64,000 nucleotides of DNA, from the NCBI RefSeq assembly GCF_003403035.1, contig NZ_QURN01000002.1:62001-126000 (forward strand), given 5' to 3'. This stretch comes from Mesorhizobium denitrificans. GTDB taxonomy: Bacteria > Pseudomonadota > Alphaproteobacteria > Rhizobiales > Rhizobiaceae. Below, in pieces: positions 27,736-35,516 of the stretch. Position 1 is the stretch's first letter. Each line of letters opens with the position of its first letter. The notes below the pieces were generated by a model that was not told the origin of the DNA, did not search any database, and saw only the letters and a list, made by a program, of their open reading frames with translations. Made by a program: the position numbers and the translations under genes.

Positions 27736-28973
27736 TGGCCTGCGGCCCCATCGCTTTCGCTTGCCGGCGGCAAAGTCGATGCGGGCTGCACAACGCCGCC
27801 ATCATCGATCTTCACTTCCACAGGCTTCACCGCCGCTCCCGCGGAAATGTGTGAGAGCCCGTCCACGATAAGCCTGTCGCCTTCGCTGACCCCCGCCGTC
27901 ACGATCCACGCATTCGCCGTGGAGCCATCCGTCTCCAGCGTGCGAAGCTCAGCCTTGTTATCCTGCGAAACGAAATAGGCTTGCGCCTTGCCTGCCGCGT
28001 TGCGGCTCACCGCGCGTTGCGGCACCAGGTAGACATCGTTCAGCGTGCCCAGATCGACACTCGCCCGCACATACATGCCCGGCAGCAGGATATGCCGTGG
28101 GTTGCCCAGCGTCGCGCGTATCGAAAACGTCCCGGTGCTTTCGCTCACCGCGGTATCCGTCGTCGTGATCGTTCCCGTTTCCGAATAAGGCCGCCCAGTT
28201 TCGAGGGTTATGTTCACCTTTGGCGGCGTCGGCTTGCCATCTGCCTTGGCGATGCCCAGCCTGCCCTCTTCGATCTGCTCGCGTATGCGCAAAAGATTGG
28301 CGCTGCTGTCGACCAGATCGACGTAGATCGGCTCGATCTGCCGCACAGTCGCCATTGCATCGGTCTGGTTCGCGGTCACCAGCGAGCCAACGCTCACTGC
28401 GGACTTTCCGATCACGCCGGAGATTGGCGCTTTGATCTCCGTGTATCCGAGATTGATTTCGGCGGCCTGCAAATCCGCTTGCGCAGCGTCCTGATCCGCA
28501 ACTGCCTGCAACAGCGTTGAGCGCGCATCGTCCAGTGTCTGTGGGCTGGCGGTCTTGTTGTCCACCAGCGCCTGCGTGCGGTTGAAAGTTGATTGCGCAC
28601 CGGCAACTGTCGCCTCTGCCTTCTTCACCGCCGCTGCGCTCGCATCGCGCGCCGCGGTGTAGGATTTGTTGTCGAGACGGTAGAGAACGTCCCCGGCCTT
28701 CACAGAGCCACCTTCCTTGAAGGCGATTTCTTCGATGATACCGTTCACCTGCGGCCTGATTTCGGCAGTCGCAAGCGCCACCACGCGGCCGGGAAGTTCC
28801 ATGAGTTTCGGGCTGGTTTGCTGGTGCAGTTCAACCACGCCGACTTGAGCCGGGCCTTGCGCCCCACCCTGTCGGCCCGAGCCATTGCCGCCGCTATCGT
28901 TACATCCTTGCAAAAGCACCGCCGTCAGAAAAATGAAGCAGCTGTTACTGACGTTCGTCGATACGTATTGCAT
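27732..28973 (-). CDS. RND efflux periplasmic adaptor (membrane fusion) protein
   Basis: About 413 residues from ATG 28973, behind GGGGCAGAAA. A GTG at 28994 would add seven residues. The N-terminus has a lipoprotein-like signal with a lipobox LLQGC, so it is probably lipid-anchored. Then come the HlyD-like barrel and lipoyl domain (GRVVALATAEIRPQVNGIIEEIAFKEG), the coiled-coil hairpin (about 115-180), and the closing lipoyl half (LGYTEIKAPISGVIGKSAVSVG). It bridges the RND pump to an outer-membrane channel and is translationally coupled to the pump gene. Confidence 0.93.
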   Translation of the reverse strand: MQYVSTNVSNSCFIFLTAVLLQGCNDSGGNGSGRQGGAQGPAQVGVVELHQQTSPKLMELPGRVVALATAEIRPQVNGIIEEIAFKEGGSVKAGDVLYRLDNKSYTAARDASAAAVKKAEATVAGAQSTFNRTQALVDNKTASPQTLDDARSTLLQAVADQDAAQADLQAAEINLGYTEIKAPISGVIGKSAVSVGSLVTANQTDAMATVRQIEPIYVDLVDSSANLLRIREQIEEGRLGIAKADGKPTPPKVNITLETGRPYSETGTITTTDTAVSESTGTFSIRATLGNPRHILLPGMYVRASVDLGTLNDVYLVPQRAVSRNAAGKAQAYFVSQDNKAELRTLETDGSTANAWIVTAGVSEGDRLIVDGLSHISAGAAVKPVEVKIDDGGVVQPASTLPPASESDGAAGQ

Positions 28974-29166
28974 TTTCTGCCCCGTTTCCGGCACCGGCTG
29001 CTCGCGGTCGATTTCACGATTCGCATGCTCGATTAATTATGAGATTGTGTCCATTCGACGAGCGTCATTCTCGCGCGCGGGATAGCTTTGCGGCCAGCAC
29101 AATTTTTTTAGAGCTTCCGTTATAGTCCATTCGAGATGCTCGCCCCCAGGCGATACAACTCAGCGA

Positions 29167-29191
29167 GGTGACGGAGGTTTCAACCGCCACC
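29167..29191 (-). terminator. Hairpin downstream of corA
   Basis: GGTGACGG at 29167-29174 and CCGCCACC at 29184-29191 pair with one mismatch around a 9-base loop, 13 bp past the corA stop on the reverse strand. No T-run follows, so it may be a Rho-dependent end or an mRNA-protecting hairpin. Confidence 0.3.
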
Positions 29192-29203
29192 CCTTATCGA
29201 CAA

Positions 29204-30187
29204 TTATAGCCAGCCGCGACGCTTGAAATAGAGGAATGGGACAAGCGCGGATGCCACCATAATGCACAGCGCCAGCGGATAGCCAAACGGCAAGTGCAAT
29301 TCCGGCATCTGCTCAAAATTCATGCCATAGATCGAGGCGACCATTGTCGGCGGCAGAAACACTACGGCTGCGACTGAGAAAATCTTGATGATCTGGTTCT
29401 GCTCCAGATTGATCAACCCAAGCGTTGCATCCAGCAGGAAGTTGATTTTGCCGGATAGAAAGATCGCATGGTCGCCGAGCGATGCGGCATCGCGCTGGAT
29501 CAGCCTTATGCGCTGCGCCGTATCCTTCTTGCCCTTGCGTGCCGATTTTTCTTTCGCGCCATGATAGCTCACCAGACGCTGGATACTCACAAGACTCTCG
29601 CGGAGCTTGGTGAGCAAGTCCCCCTTCACGCCAATCTGCACGATCAGCGATTGAAGGTCGCGCGTCTTCTTGGAAACGGTTTTGGCCTTGTTCTGGAACA
29701 CGTCATGCGAAATGGCGTCAACCTCATCGCTGATACGCTCCAGCGCGTCAGCAGTGCGGTCGATCACCGCTTCGATCAGGCCAAGCATCGTCATCTCGCC
29801 GGAGGTGCAGGGCTCGGCGCCTTCCCGCTGCGCTTTCATCGCATAGGTCAGGAAAGGACGCGGTTCAGCGTGGCGCACCGTCACCAGCGTCTCGCCCTTC
29901 AAAATGAAGGTAATAGGCGATTTGATGCTGCGTTCGGCTTCGATATTGGCAACAACGGTCATGGTCATGAACTCCGCACCGTTCTCGCGATACAGCCGGT
30001 CCGAAAGCTCGATCTCGGCCATTTCTGCTTTGGTCGGAATTTCAAGATTCAGTGCCTGCTCGACAAGCCGCACTTCTTCCACGGTGGGATTAAACAGATC
30101 CAGCCAAAGCGGATTGGAGCCTTGCAGCGTTTCCAGTTCAGCAATTGCCACAAGGTGGCCGTTCTGGCCCGCATAGATACGCAGCAT
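29204..30187 (-). CDS. corA: CorA-family magnesium/cobalt transporter
   Basis: A divalent-cation channel of 327 residues. The long cytoplasmic N-terminal domain and helical stalk lead to two C-terminal helices (about 265-285 and 300-320). The pore-entrance signature YGMNFEQMPEL lies between them, with GMN as the selectivity motif. The protein ends in a basic tail (YFKRRGWL). ZntB relatives share the GMN motif, so zinc is possible but magnesium is the likelier substrate. It stands alone on the reverse strand. Confidence 0.92.
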   Translation of the reverse strand: MLRIYAGQNGHLVAIAELETLQGSNPLWLDLFNPTVEEVRLVEQALNLEIPTKAEMAEIELSDRLYRENGAEFMTMTVVANIEAERSIKSPITFILKGETLVTVRHAEPRPFLTYAMKAQREGAEPCTSGEMTMLGLIEAVIDRTADALERISDEVDAISHDVFQNKAKTVSKKTRDLQSLIVQIGVKGDLLTKLRESLVSIQRLVSYHGAKEKSARKGKKDTAQRIRLIQRDAASLGDHAIFLSGKINFLLDATLGLINLEQNQIIKIFSVAAVVFLPPTMVASIYGMNFEQMPELHLPFGYPLALCIMVASALVPFLYFKRRGWL

Positions 30188-30324
30188 CGCCGTGCTCCTT
30201 CTCGAACGTTTCTCGTCCAGGGAGCCGACCGGCGGTCAGTTCAGGTGGACGATTAATTGAGGCCGGGTCTTCGACCGTCCGCTTGCATCGTTGTTTCCTG
30301 TTCCTTCACGACAATCATATGACT

Positions 30325-30361
30325 GCCGCGGGAAGGGCGTCTGCGCCCCTTCCTGCGGCTT
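30325..30361. terminator. Hairpin between the flavin reductase and corA
   Basis: GCCGCGGGAAGGGCG pairs with CGCCCCTTCCTGCGGC with a bulge and one wobble, giving a stem of about 14 bp, roughly 30 bp past the flavin reductase stop. There is no T-run on either strand. It may end the reductase transcript before corA. Confidence 0.4.
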
Positions 30362-30388
30362 GTCAATAACCCGCATGGGCGCTCGCGA

Positions 30389-30973
30389 TTATTTGCCGCG
30401 CGCAACCTTTGTTGCGTTGCCCCACCAGGCGAGATCATCAAGCGTGTTCTTCAGCGAAGGCAGCAGAATGCCTTCAATCGACGACATCGGCTCGTTCGCG
30501 CCAAGCGGCGAAACCTTCATGAATTCGCCACCGCCAATATGAACCGCGTTGCGCACCGGAACCATCTGCAGTTCAACGGAAATGTTGCGCAAATGCTCCA
30601 ACGCGCGCGCGCCGCCAACGCCGCCATAAGCCACGGCGCCCATCGGCTTGTGGTTCCATTCCTTGTAGCATTGGTCGAGCGCATTCTTCAGCGCGCCGGT
30701 GATGGAGCGGTTGTATTCCGCCACAATGAACAGATAGCCGTCGAATTCGCCAATCTTGTTCTGCCATTTCACGGCGTGTTCGTCCTTCGAGGGCATCCAG
30801 AGATTAGATGCTGCTTCATTGAAGAACGGCAGGTCGTAATCGCGCAGATCGACCAGTTCAAATTCCAGATCGTCGCGCTTCTTTGCTTGCTCGAACACCC
30901 ATTGCGCTGGCTTGTCGGCAAAGCGAGTTTGGCGGGTCGAGCCTATGATGATCGCAATTTTTGGTTTTGTCAT
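30389..30973 (-). CDS. NADPH-dependent FMN reductase / flavodoxin-fold oxidoreductase
   Basis: A protein of 194 residues with a flavodoxin-like fold. The N-terminal phosphate-binding loop IIGSTRQTRFADKPAQW binds FMN phosphate, VAEYNRSITGALKNALDQ contacts the isoalloxazine ring, and YGGVGGARALEHLRNI follows. The family includes chromate reductase (ChrR), azoreductases and quinone reductases that detoxify quinones by two-electron transfer. The substrate here is not determined. It is a separate unit on the reverse strand between hdaA and corA. Confidence 0.9.
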   Translation of the reverse strand: MTKPKIAIIIGSTRQTRFADKPAQWVFEQAKKRDDLEFELVDLRDYDLPFFNEAASNLWMPSKDEHAVKWQNKIGEFDGYLFIVAEYNRSITGALKNALDQCYKEWNHKPMGAVAYGGVGGARALEHLRNISVELQMVPVRNAVHIGGGEFMKVSPLGANEPMSSIEGILLPSLKNTLDDLAWWGNATKVARGK

Positions 30974-31074
30974 GCTAACTCCGGTTCCGTCTGTTGGGGA
31001 GAATGTTCAAACGTCAGGGATGCTGCGAAGTTTCGGGTCCGACTGCAAGCACAAAGCACTTCGACTTTAGCATT

Positions 31075-31776
31075 TTAAAGCGGTAGTTCGCCCTGTCTCT
31101 CGTCCAGCGAGCTAATCACCTCGGCAGCCAGCGCGCGGGTGATCCGGCTATGCTGCGAAAGCGCCGCATAGTCGAGGCGTTCCACGACATTGATGGCAGC
31201 CGCCAGCGAGCGCTCGATGCGCCGCACAATATAGCTCACCGTATGTGGCTCCACCTCGATTTGCCTGTCAGCAAACAGCTTGGTGATAACGCCTGCCAGC
31301 AGCGCATCGTCCGGTTCGTGAATTTCAATAAGCGTCGCCGCCTTCAGCCGCGAGGCAAGGTCCGGCAGCGTAACGCCCCACGCAGCGGGAAAGCGCCGCG
31401 CCGTCAACAGCACATGCGAGCCTTGCTGGCGTGCGAGGTTGATCAAATGAAACAGCCCGTTCTGGTCCAGATCGGCAATGTCTGCATCGTCCAGCAGCCA
31501 CGGCCCTGCCTCGCGAACCTGCGGAATGCTTTGCTCGATTGCGTCTGCCTTCACGACCGACGCTCCCGCCTTTGCGCGCCAGATCGATGCAAGGTGCGAT
31601 TTGCCGCTGCCCGCCGGTCCCGCCAACACCACCACCGGCGCAGGCCAGTCCGGCCAGCGGTCAATCAGCGAAACTGCACCCGCATTGGCTTCGGTAACAA
31701 CCAGATCATCCCGCGAGAAGGCGGGCGTTCCTGCCAGATCGAGAGGCAGTTGCTGCGGCACTGTCGAATGGTTCAT
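31075..31776 (-). CDS. hdaA: HdaA, DnaA-related regulator of replication initiation
   Basis: A cytoplasmic AAA+ protein of 233 residues without the DnaA DNA-binding domain. Residues 8-14 (QQLPLDL) match the beta-clamp-binding motif used by Hda to dock on DNA-loaded clamp and stimulate ATP hydrolysis by DnaA, preventing over-initiation. Walker A is GPAGSGKSH, and the sensor/Box regions LTARRFPAAWGVTLPDLASRL follow. The start overlaps the stop of the upstream permease gene by 4 bp. In many related genomes ppk follows hdaA directly; here ppk is about 22 kb away on the same strand. Confidence 0.92.
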   Translation of the reverse strand: MNHSTVPQQLPLDLAGTPAFSRDDLVVTEANAGAVSLIDRWPDWPAPVVVLAGPAGSGKSHLASIWRAKAGASVVKADAIEQSIPQVREAGPWLLDDADIADLDQNGLFHLINLARQQGSHVLLTARRFPAAWGVTLPDLASRLKAATLIEIHEPDDALLAGVITKLFADRQIEVEPHTVSYIVRRIERSLAAAINVVERLDYAALSQHSRITRALAAEVISSLDERQGELPL

Positions 31777-32981
31777 TGCGCACGTTTTACGGATGATCTG
31801 GTTGGCTTACGGCGCACCGTCTCGGCCTCCATAACCTCAACATGTACGAATTCCACGCTCTCATCAGTGCCGTGGCCCCTGTAGAGCGGCGATTCCAGAT
31901 AGCGGGAAATTCCGAACCGGATCAGCACCGCGATTGCCGCCGCCGCAGGCACAGCGATCAGCAGCCCCACAAACCCGAACAGCGCGCCAAACGCGAACAG
32001 CGCAAACATCAGCCACACCGGGTGAAGTCCTACGCTTTTGCCGACGAGCCGCGGCTGCAAAATATTGCCTTCGATGAATTGGCCTACGAAGAACACACAG
32101 GCTACCAGCGCAATCATGATCCAGTCCGGCCAGAACTGCACAAACGCGATGCCCAGCGAAAGCGCCAGCCCCGTTAGCGATCCTACATAAGGAATGAACG
32201 AGATCAGCCCTGCAAACAGGCCAATCAGAATGCCGAAATTCAGGCCGACCAAAGTCAGGCCAAACGCGTACATCGCACCAAGCACCAGGCACAGCGTACC
32301 CTGCCCGCGCACAAATCCCGCCGTTGCCGAGTTTATGTCGCGCGCAATCTGCCGCACGGTCTGCACATGGTCGCGCGGCACCCAGCTATCCACAACGGCC
32401 ACCATGCGGTCCCAGTCCAGCAGCATGTAGAAAGCCACCACCGGCGTCACAACCAGCAAGCTCGCGATGGAAAACAGCTTTACGCTGGAACTCCAGATCG
32501 ACTGGAACACCGTCGACAATATGCCGACGCTGGACGTCATCAGCGAATTGAGCCCATCGCTCAGCGCAGATGGGTCGACGCCGAAATTGCGCTTCAACCA
32601 TTCAGGATTGAAGCTCGTCACAAGCCCTTGAAGTTGCGTCAGATATTGCGGCAGACGCTCAGCAAATTCCGTGAGCTGCGAGGCCAGCAGCGGTATCAAT
32701 ATCACCAGTCCCAGTACAACGATGAAGAGAAACGTTACGAGAATTATCACCGTCGCGATCAGTCGCGAGAAGCCCAGCTTCTGCAGCCGGTCTGCTACTG
32801 GATCGAGGAAATAGGCCAGCGCGAGGCCCGCCAGAAACGGCAGCAATATATCGCTGAACATGTAGAGGAACAGCGCAAACACCGCCACGGCGATGAGCCA
32901 GAAGCGGATTTGGCGGCGCAACGCGAGGCTTAGTGCAGCCTCCGCGAGGGCTTCGTCCTTAGGAGGGAGCGTTTTCGCCAT
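31773..32981 (-). CDS. AI-2E family permease (PerM-like)
   Basis: A 402-residue membrane protein with about eight helices. An N-terminal helix pair (about 26-65) includes DILLPFLAGLALAYFLDP, the typical opening of the AI-2E family, and the C-terminal half carries the family core FIPYVGSLTGLALSLGIAF and FVGQFIEGNILQPRLVGKSVGLHPVWLMF. The family contains TqsA-type autoinducer exporters, PerM and Na+/H+ antiporters, so the cargo cannot be predicted. It overlaps the upstream phosphatidyltransferase gene by 23 bp and hdaA by 4 bp, forming a three-gene operon. Confidence 0.9.
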   Translation of the reverse strand: MAKTLPPKDEALAEAALSLALRRQIRFWLIAVAVFALFLYMFSDILLPFLAGLALAYFLDPVADRLQKLGFSRLIATVIILVTFLFIVVLGLVILIPLLASQLTEFAERLPQYLTQLQGLVTSFNPEWLKRNFGVDPSALSDGLNSLMTSSVGILSTVFQSIWSSSVKLFSIASLLVVTPVVAFYMLLDWDRMVAVVDSWVPRDHVQTVRQIARDINSATAGFVRGQGTLCLVLGAMYAFGLTLVGLNFGILIGLFAGLISFIPYVGSLTGLALSLGIAFVQFWPDWIMIALVACVFFVGQFIEGNILQPRLVGKSVGLHPVWLMFALFAFGALFGFVGLLIAVPAAAAIAVLIRFGISRYLESPLYRGHGTDESVEFVHVEVMEAETVRRKPTRSSVKRAQ

Positions 32982-33510
32982 TCGTTGTCATATGCCTCAG
33001 CCAGGCTACGAGATAGGCAGCGGCGGACGCTATGGTCAAGAGCCCGCTTGCCGCGACGAGTGAGGTTCTGATTATGCCCGTGTCTGCACTGAATGTCTGT
33101 TCGCCCAGAATAAATGCCGCCAGCATGATCTGAACTGTCGTATTAACCTTCGAAACCATCAGTGGTTTCATCTCGACCGGATTTCCGATCACGAAAGACA
33201 GCAGCACCGCGCAAACAATTAGTGCATCGCGCGAAACCACCGCAATAACCAGCCACAGCGGCAACTGGTTCAGATAGCCCAGCACGATAAACACGCTCAC
33301 CAGCAGCACTTTATCGGCAACCGGATCGAGATAAGTTCCGAGCGTAGAAACCTGCTGGAAATGCCGCGCGACAAAGCCGTCGACGGCGTCAGATACGCCC
33401 GCGACGACGAATCCCACGAAGGCCCAGCCCCATTCGGCGCTCAAAAGCGCGTAAACGACACCCGGAACCAGCAAAAAGCGCAGGATCGTGATGAGATTCG
33501 GTATGGTCAA
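32959..33510 (-). CDS. CDP-alcohol phosphatidyltransferase family protein
   Basis: An inner-membrane enzyme of 183 residues with about five to six helices. The family active-site motif DG-x2-AR-x8-G-x3-D-x3-D is complete in VDGFVARHFQQVSTLGTYLD followed by PVAD. Members transfer a phosphatidyl group from CDP-diacylglycerol to an alcohol. A second member at 42759-43349 is the likelier PgsA, so this one may make another phospholipid such as phosphatidylcholine or cardiolipin, or be a second glycerophosphate synthase. It heads the operon with the AI-2E permease and hdaA and is divergent from purM. Confidence 0.9.
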   Translation of the reverse strand: MTIPNLITILRFLLVPGVVYALLSAEWGWAFVGFVVAGVSDAVDGFVARHFQQVSTLGTYLDPVADKVLLVSVFIVLGYLNQLPLWLVIAVVSRDALIVCAVLLSFVIGNPVEMKPLMVSKVNTTVQIMLAAFILGEQTFSADTGIIRTSLVAASGLLTIASAAAYLVAWLRHMTTNGENAPS

Positions 33511-33689
33511 TCAGACGTTTCCGGAGTTTTCTTGGTTTGCCTGTAAATGGTCGAGCGAGAGGCCGGAGGCAAGTGGTCCAGGCGCGCGATCCGATTTATC
33601 CATAACTCAATGGATGTGTTTTGTTGAAGCGCGCGCCAGTTCATGCAAAGAGCGCGGCAAGAAAACCGGCAACTAGGCGACAACGCGCG

Positions 33690-34754
33690 ATGCAGGAAAA
33701 GAAAAACGGGCTAACCTACGCCGATGCGGGCGTCGACATCGATTCCGGCAACGACATGGTCGAAAAAATCAAGCCGCTGGTGCGCGCCACCCGCCGGCCC
33801 GGAGCCGATGGCGAAATCGGCGGCTTTGGCGGCCTGTTCGATCTCAAGGCCGCAGGCTTCACTGATCCCGTTCTCGTCGCAGCCAATGATGGCGTCGGCA
33901 CCAAGCTCAAGATCGCTATCGACGCGGGCAAGCACGACACGATCGGCATCGACCTCGTCGCCATGTGCGTGAACGACCTCGTCGTGCAGGGTGCGGAACC
34001 GCTGTTCTTCCTCGACTATTTCGCGACCGGCAAGCTCGATCCCGAGCAGGGCGTGGCCATCGTCAAGGGCATTGCCGATGGCTGTCGTCAGGCCGGCTGC
34101 GCGCTCATCGGCGGCGAAACGGCAGAAATGCCCGGCATGTATCGCGAAGGCGATTACGATCTTGCAGGCTTCGCCGTTGGCGCGGCCGAGCGCGGCCAAT
34201 TGCTTCCGACGGATGATATCGTCGAGGGCGACGTGCTGCTCGGCCTCGCATCCTCCGGCGTTCATTCGAACGGATATTCGCTCGTGCGCCGCATCGTTTC
34301 TGACAGTGGTATTGGCTGGAACGACAAGGCCCCCTTCGCGCCGAACCTCACCCTCGGCGAAGCTCTGCTGGAACCGACCCGCATCTATGTTCGCTCGGTG
34401 CTCAAGGCGATCCGCTCCACGCATGGCATTAAGGCGTTGGCACACATCACCGGCGGCGGCTTCCCTGACAACATCCCGCGCGTACTGCCGAAGGATTTCT
34501 CCGCCGAGCTCGATCTTGAAACCATTGACGTTCCGCCCGTCTTTTCATGGCTTGCCAAGACGGGTGGCGTTGCGCCGGAAGAAATGATGCGCACTTTCAA
34601 CTGCGGCATCGGCATGATCATCGTTGTCGCCAGCGGTCAGGCCGCACAGGTCGCTGCCGTGCTTCAAGAGGCAGGCGAAACCGTCACGCCAATTGGCCGC
34701 ATCGTCCCGCGCCGCGAAACCGGCGTTATTTATCGTGGAGCAATCGGGCTATGA
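33690..34754 (+). CDS. purM: Phosphoribosylformylglycinamidine cyclo-ligase (AIR synthetase)
   Basis: Fifth step of purine synthesis: FGAM + ATP gives aminoimidazole ribonucleotide. A protein of 354 residues from ATG 33690 ([17 protein letters not shown]); an open upstream extension to 33621 is basic and unconserved. The signature segments [42 protein letters not shown] and [11 protein letters not shown] are all present. The stop overlaps the purN start (ATGA). Confidence 0.97.
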   Translation: MQEKKNGLTYADAGVDIDSGNDMVEKIKPLVRATRRPGADGEIGGFGGLFDLKAAGFTDPVLVAANDGVGTKLKIAIDAGKHDTIGIDLVAMCVNDLVVQGAEPLFFLDYFATGKLDPEQGVAIVKGIADGCRQAGCALIGGETAEMPGMYREGDYDLAGFAVGAAERGQLLPTDDIVEGDVLLGLASSGVHSNGYSLVRRIVSDSGIGWNDKAPFAPNLTLGEALLEPTRIYVRSVLKAIRSTHGIKALAHITGGGFPDNIPRVLPKDFSAELDLETIDVPPVFSWLAKTGGVAPEEMMRTFNCGIGMIIVVASGQAAQVAAVLQEAGETVTPIGRIVPRRETGVIYRGAIGL

Positions 34755-35455
34755 GCGAGCGCAAGCGTGTTGCCGTCCTCATTTCTGGGCGCGGCTCGAA
34801 TATGGCATCGCTGGTCAACGCCGCTGCCGAGCAGGATTACCCTGCCGAGATCGTGTGCGTAATCTCGGATCAGTCGGACGCCGCGGGTCTGCATTTTGCC
34901 TCGTCGCAGGGCATTCCGACGCTTGTCGTGTCGCGCAGGGATTTCGATTCCAAGGACGCGCACGACGCAGCCATCGACGCGCATTTGAAAGCGTTTAAGG
35001 CCGACATCGTTGCCTTGGCTGGGTACATGCGCCTGCTCACGCCGGGGTTTGTGTCCCAATGGCAGGGCCGCATGATCAACATTCACCCTTCCCTGCTGCC
35101 GCTTTTCAAGGGCCTGAACTCACACCGCCGCGCGATTGACGCTGGCGTGCGCGTGCATGGCTGCACGGTGCATTTCGTCACCGCCGATATGGATGACGGG
35201 CCGATCATCGCGCAGGCCGCCGTTCCGGTGTTGTCGAACGACACCGAAGCGGCGCTTTCTGCGCGAGTATTGAAGCAGGAGCATCGGCTTTATCCCATCG
35301 CGCTTCGGCTTGTCGCTGAGGGCAAGGTGCGCATGGAGCATGGCCGCACGGTTTGCAGCGGCTTTGAGGATGGCGGCGCGGATTCATCGATTTCCTCGCC
35401 CTCGCCGCTTCCTGATCTGCCTGATCTCGAACGCCTCGCCCGCATCACGCCTTAG
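34751..35455 (+). CDS. purN: Phosphoribosylglycinamide formyltransferase
   Basis: Third step of purine synthesis: transfers the formyl group of 10-formyl-tetrahydrofolate to GAR. About 234 residues from ATG 34751, translationally coupled to purM. It has [13 protein letters not shown] at the N-terminus, the catalytic Asn-His in [17 protein letters not shown], and the catalytic Asp in [11 protein letters not shown]. The C-terminal 30 residues ([18 protein letters not shown]) form a Pro/Ser-rich tail beyond the usual end of the enzyme. Confidence 0.97.
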   Translation: MSERKRVAVLISGRGSNMASLVNAAAEQDYPAEIVCVISDQSDAAGLHFASSQGIPTLVVSRRDFDSKDAHDAAIDAHLKAFKADIVALAGYMRLLTPGFVSQWQGRMINIHPSLLPLFKGLNSHRRAIDAGVRVHGCTVHFVTADMDDGPIIAQAAVPVLSNDTEAALSARVLKQEHRLYPIALRLVAEGKVRMEHGRTVCSGFEDGGADSSISSPSPLPDLPDLERLARITP

Positions 35456-35516
35456 CGAGGGGCGGCGCGAGTTCGCAAGTTGTCGCCAACGACCCCACGG
35501 CAAAATCGCCCAAACA

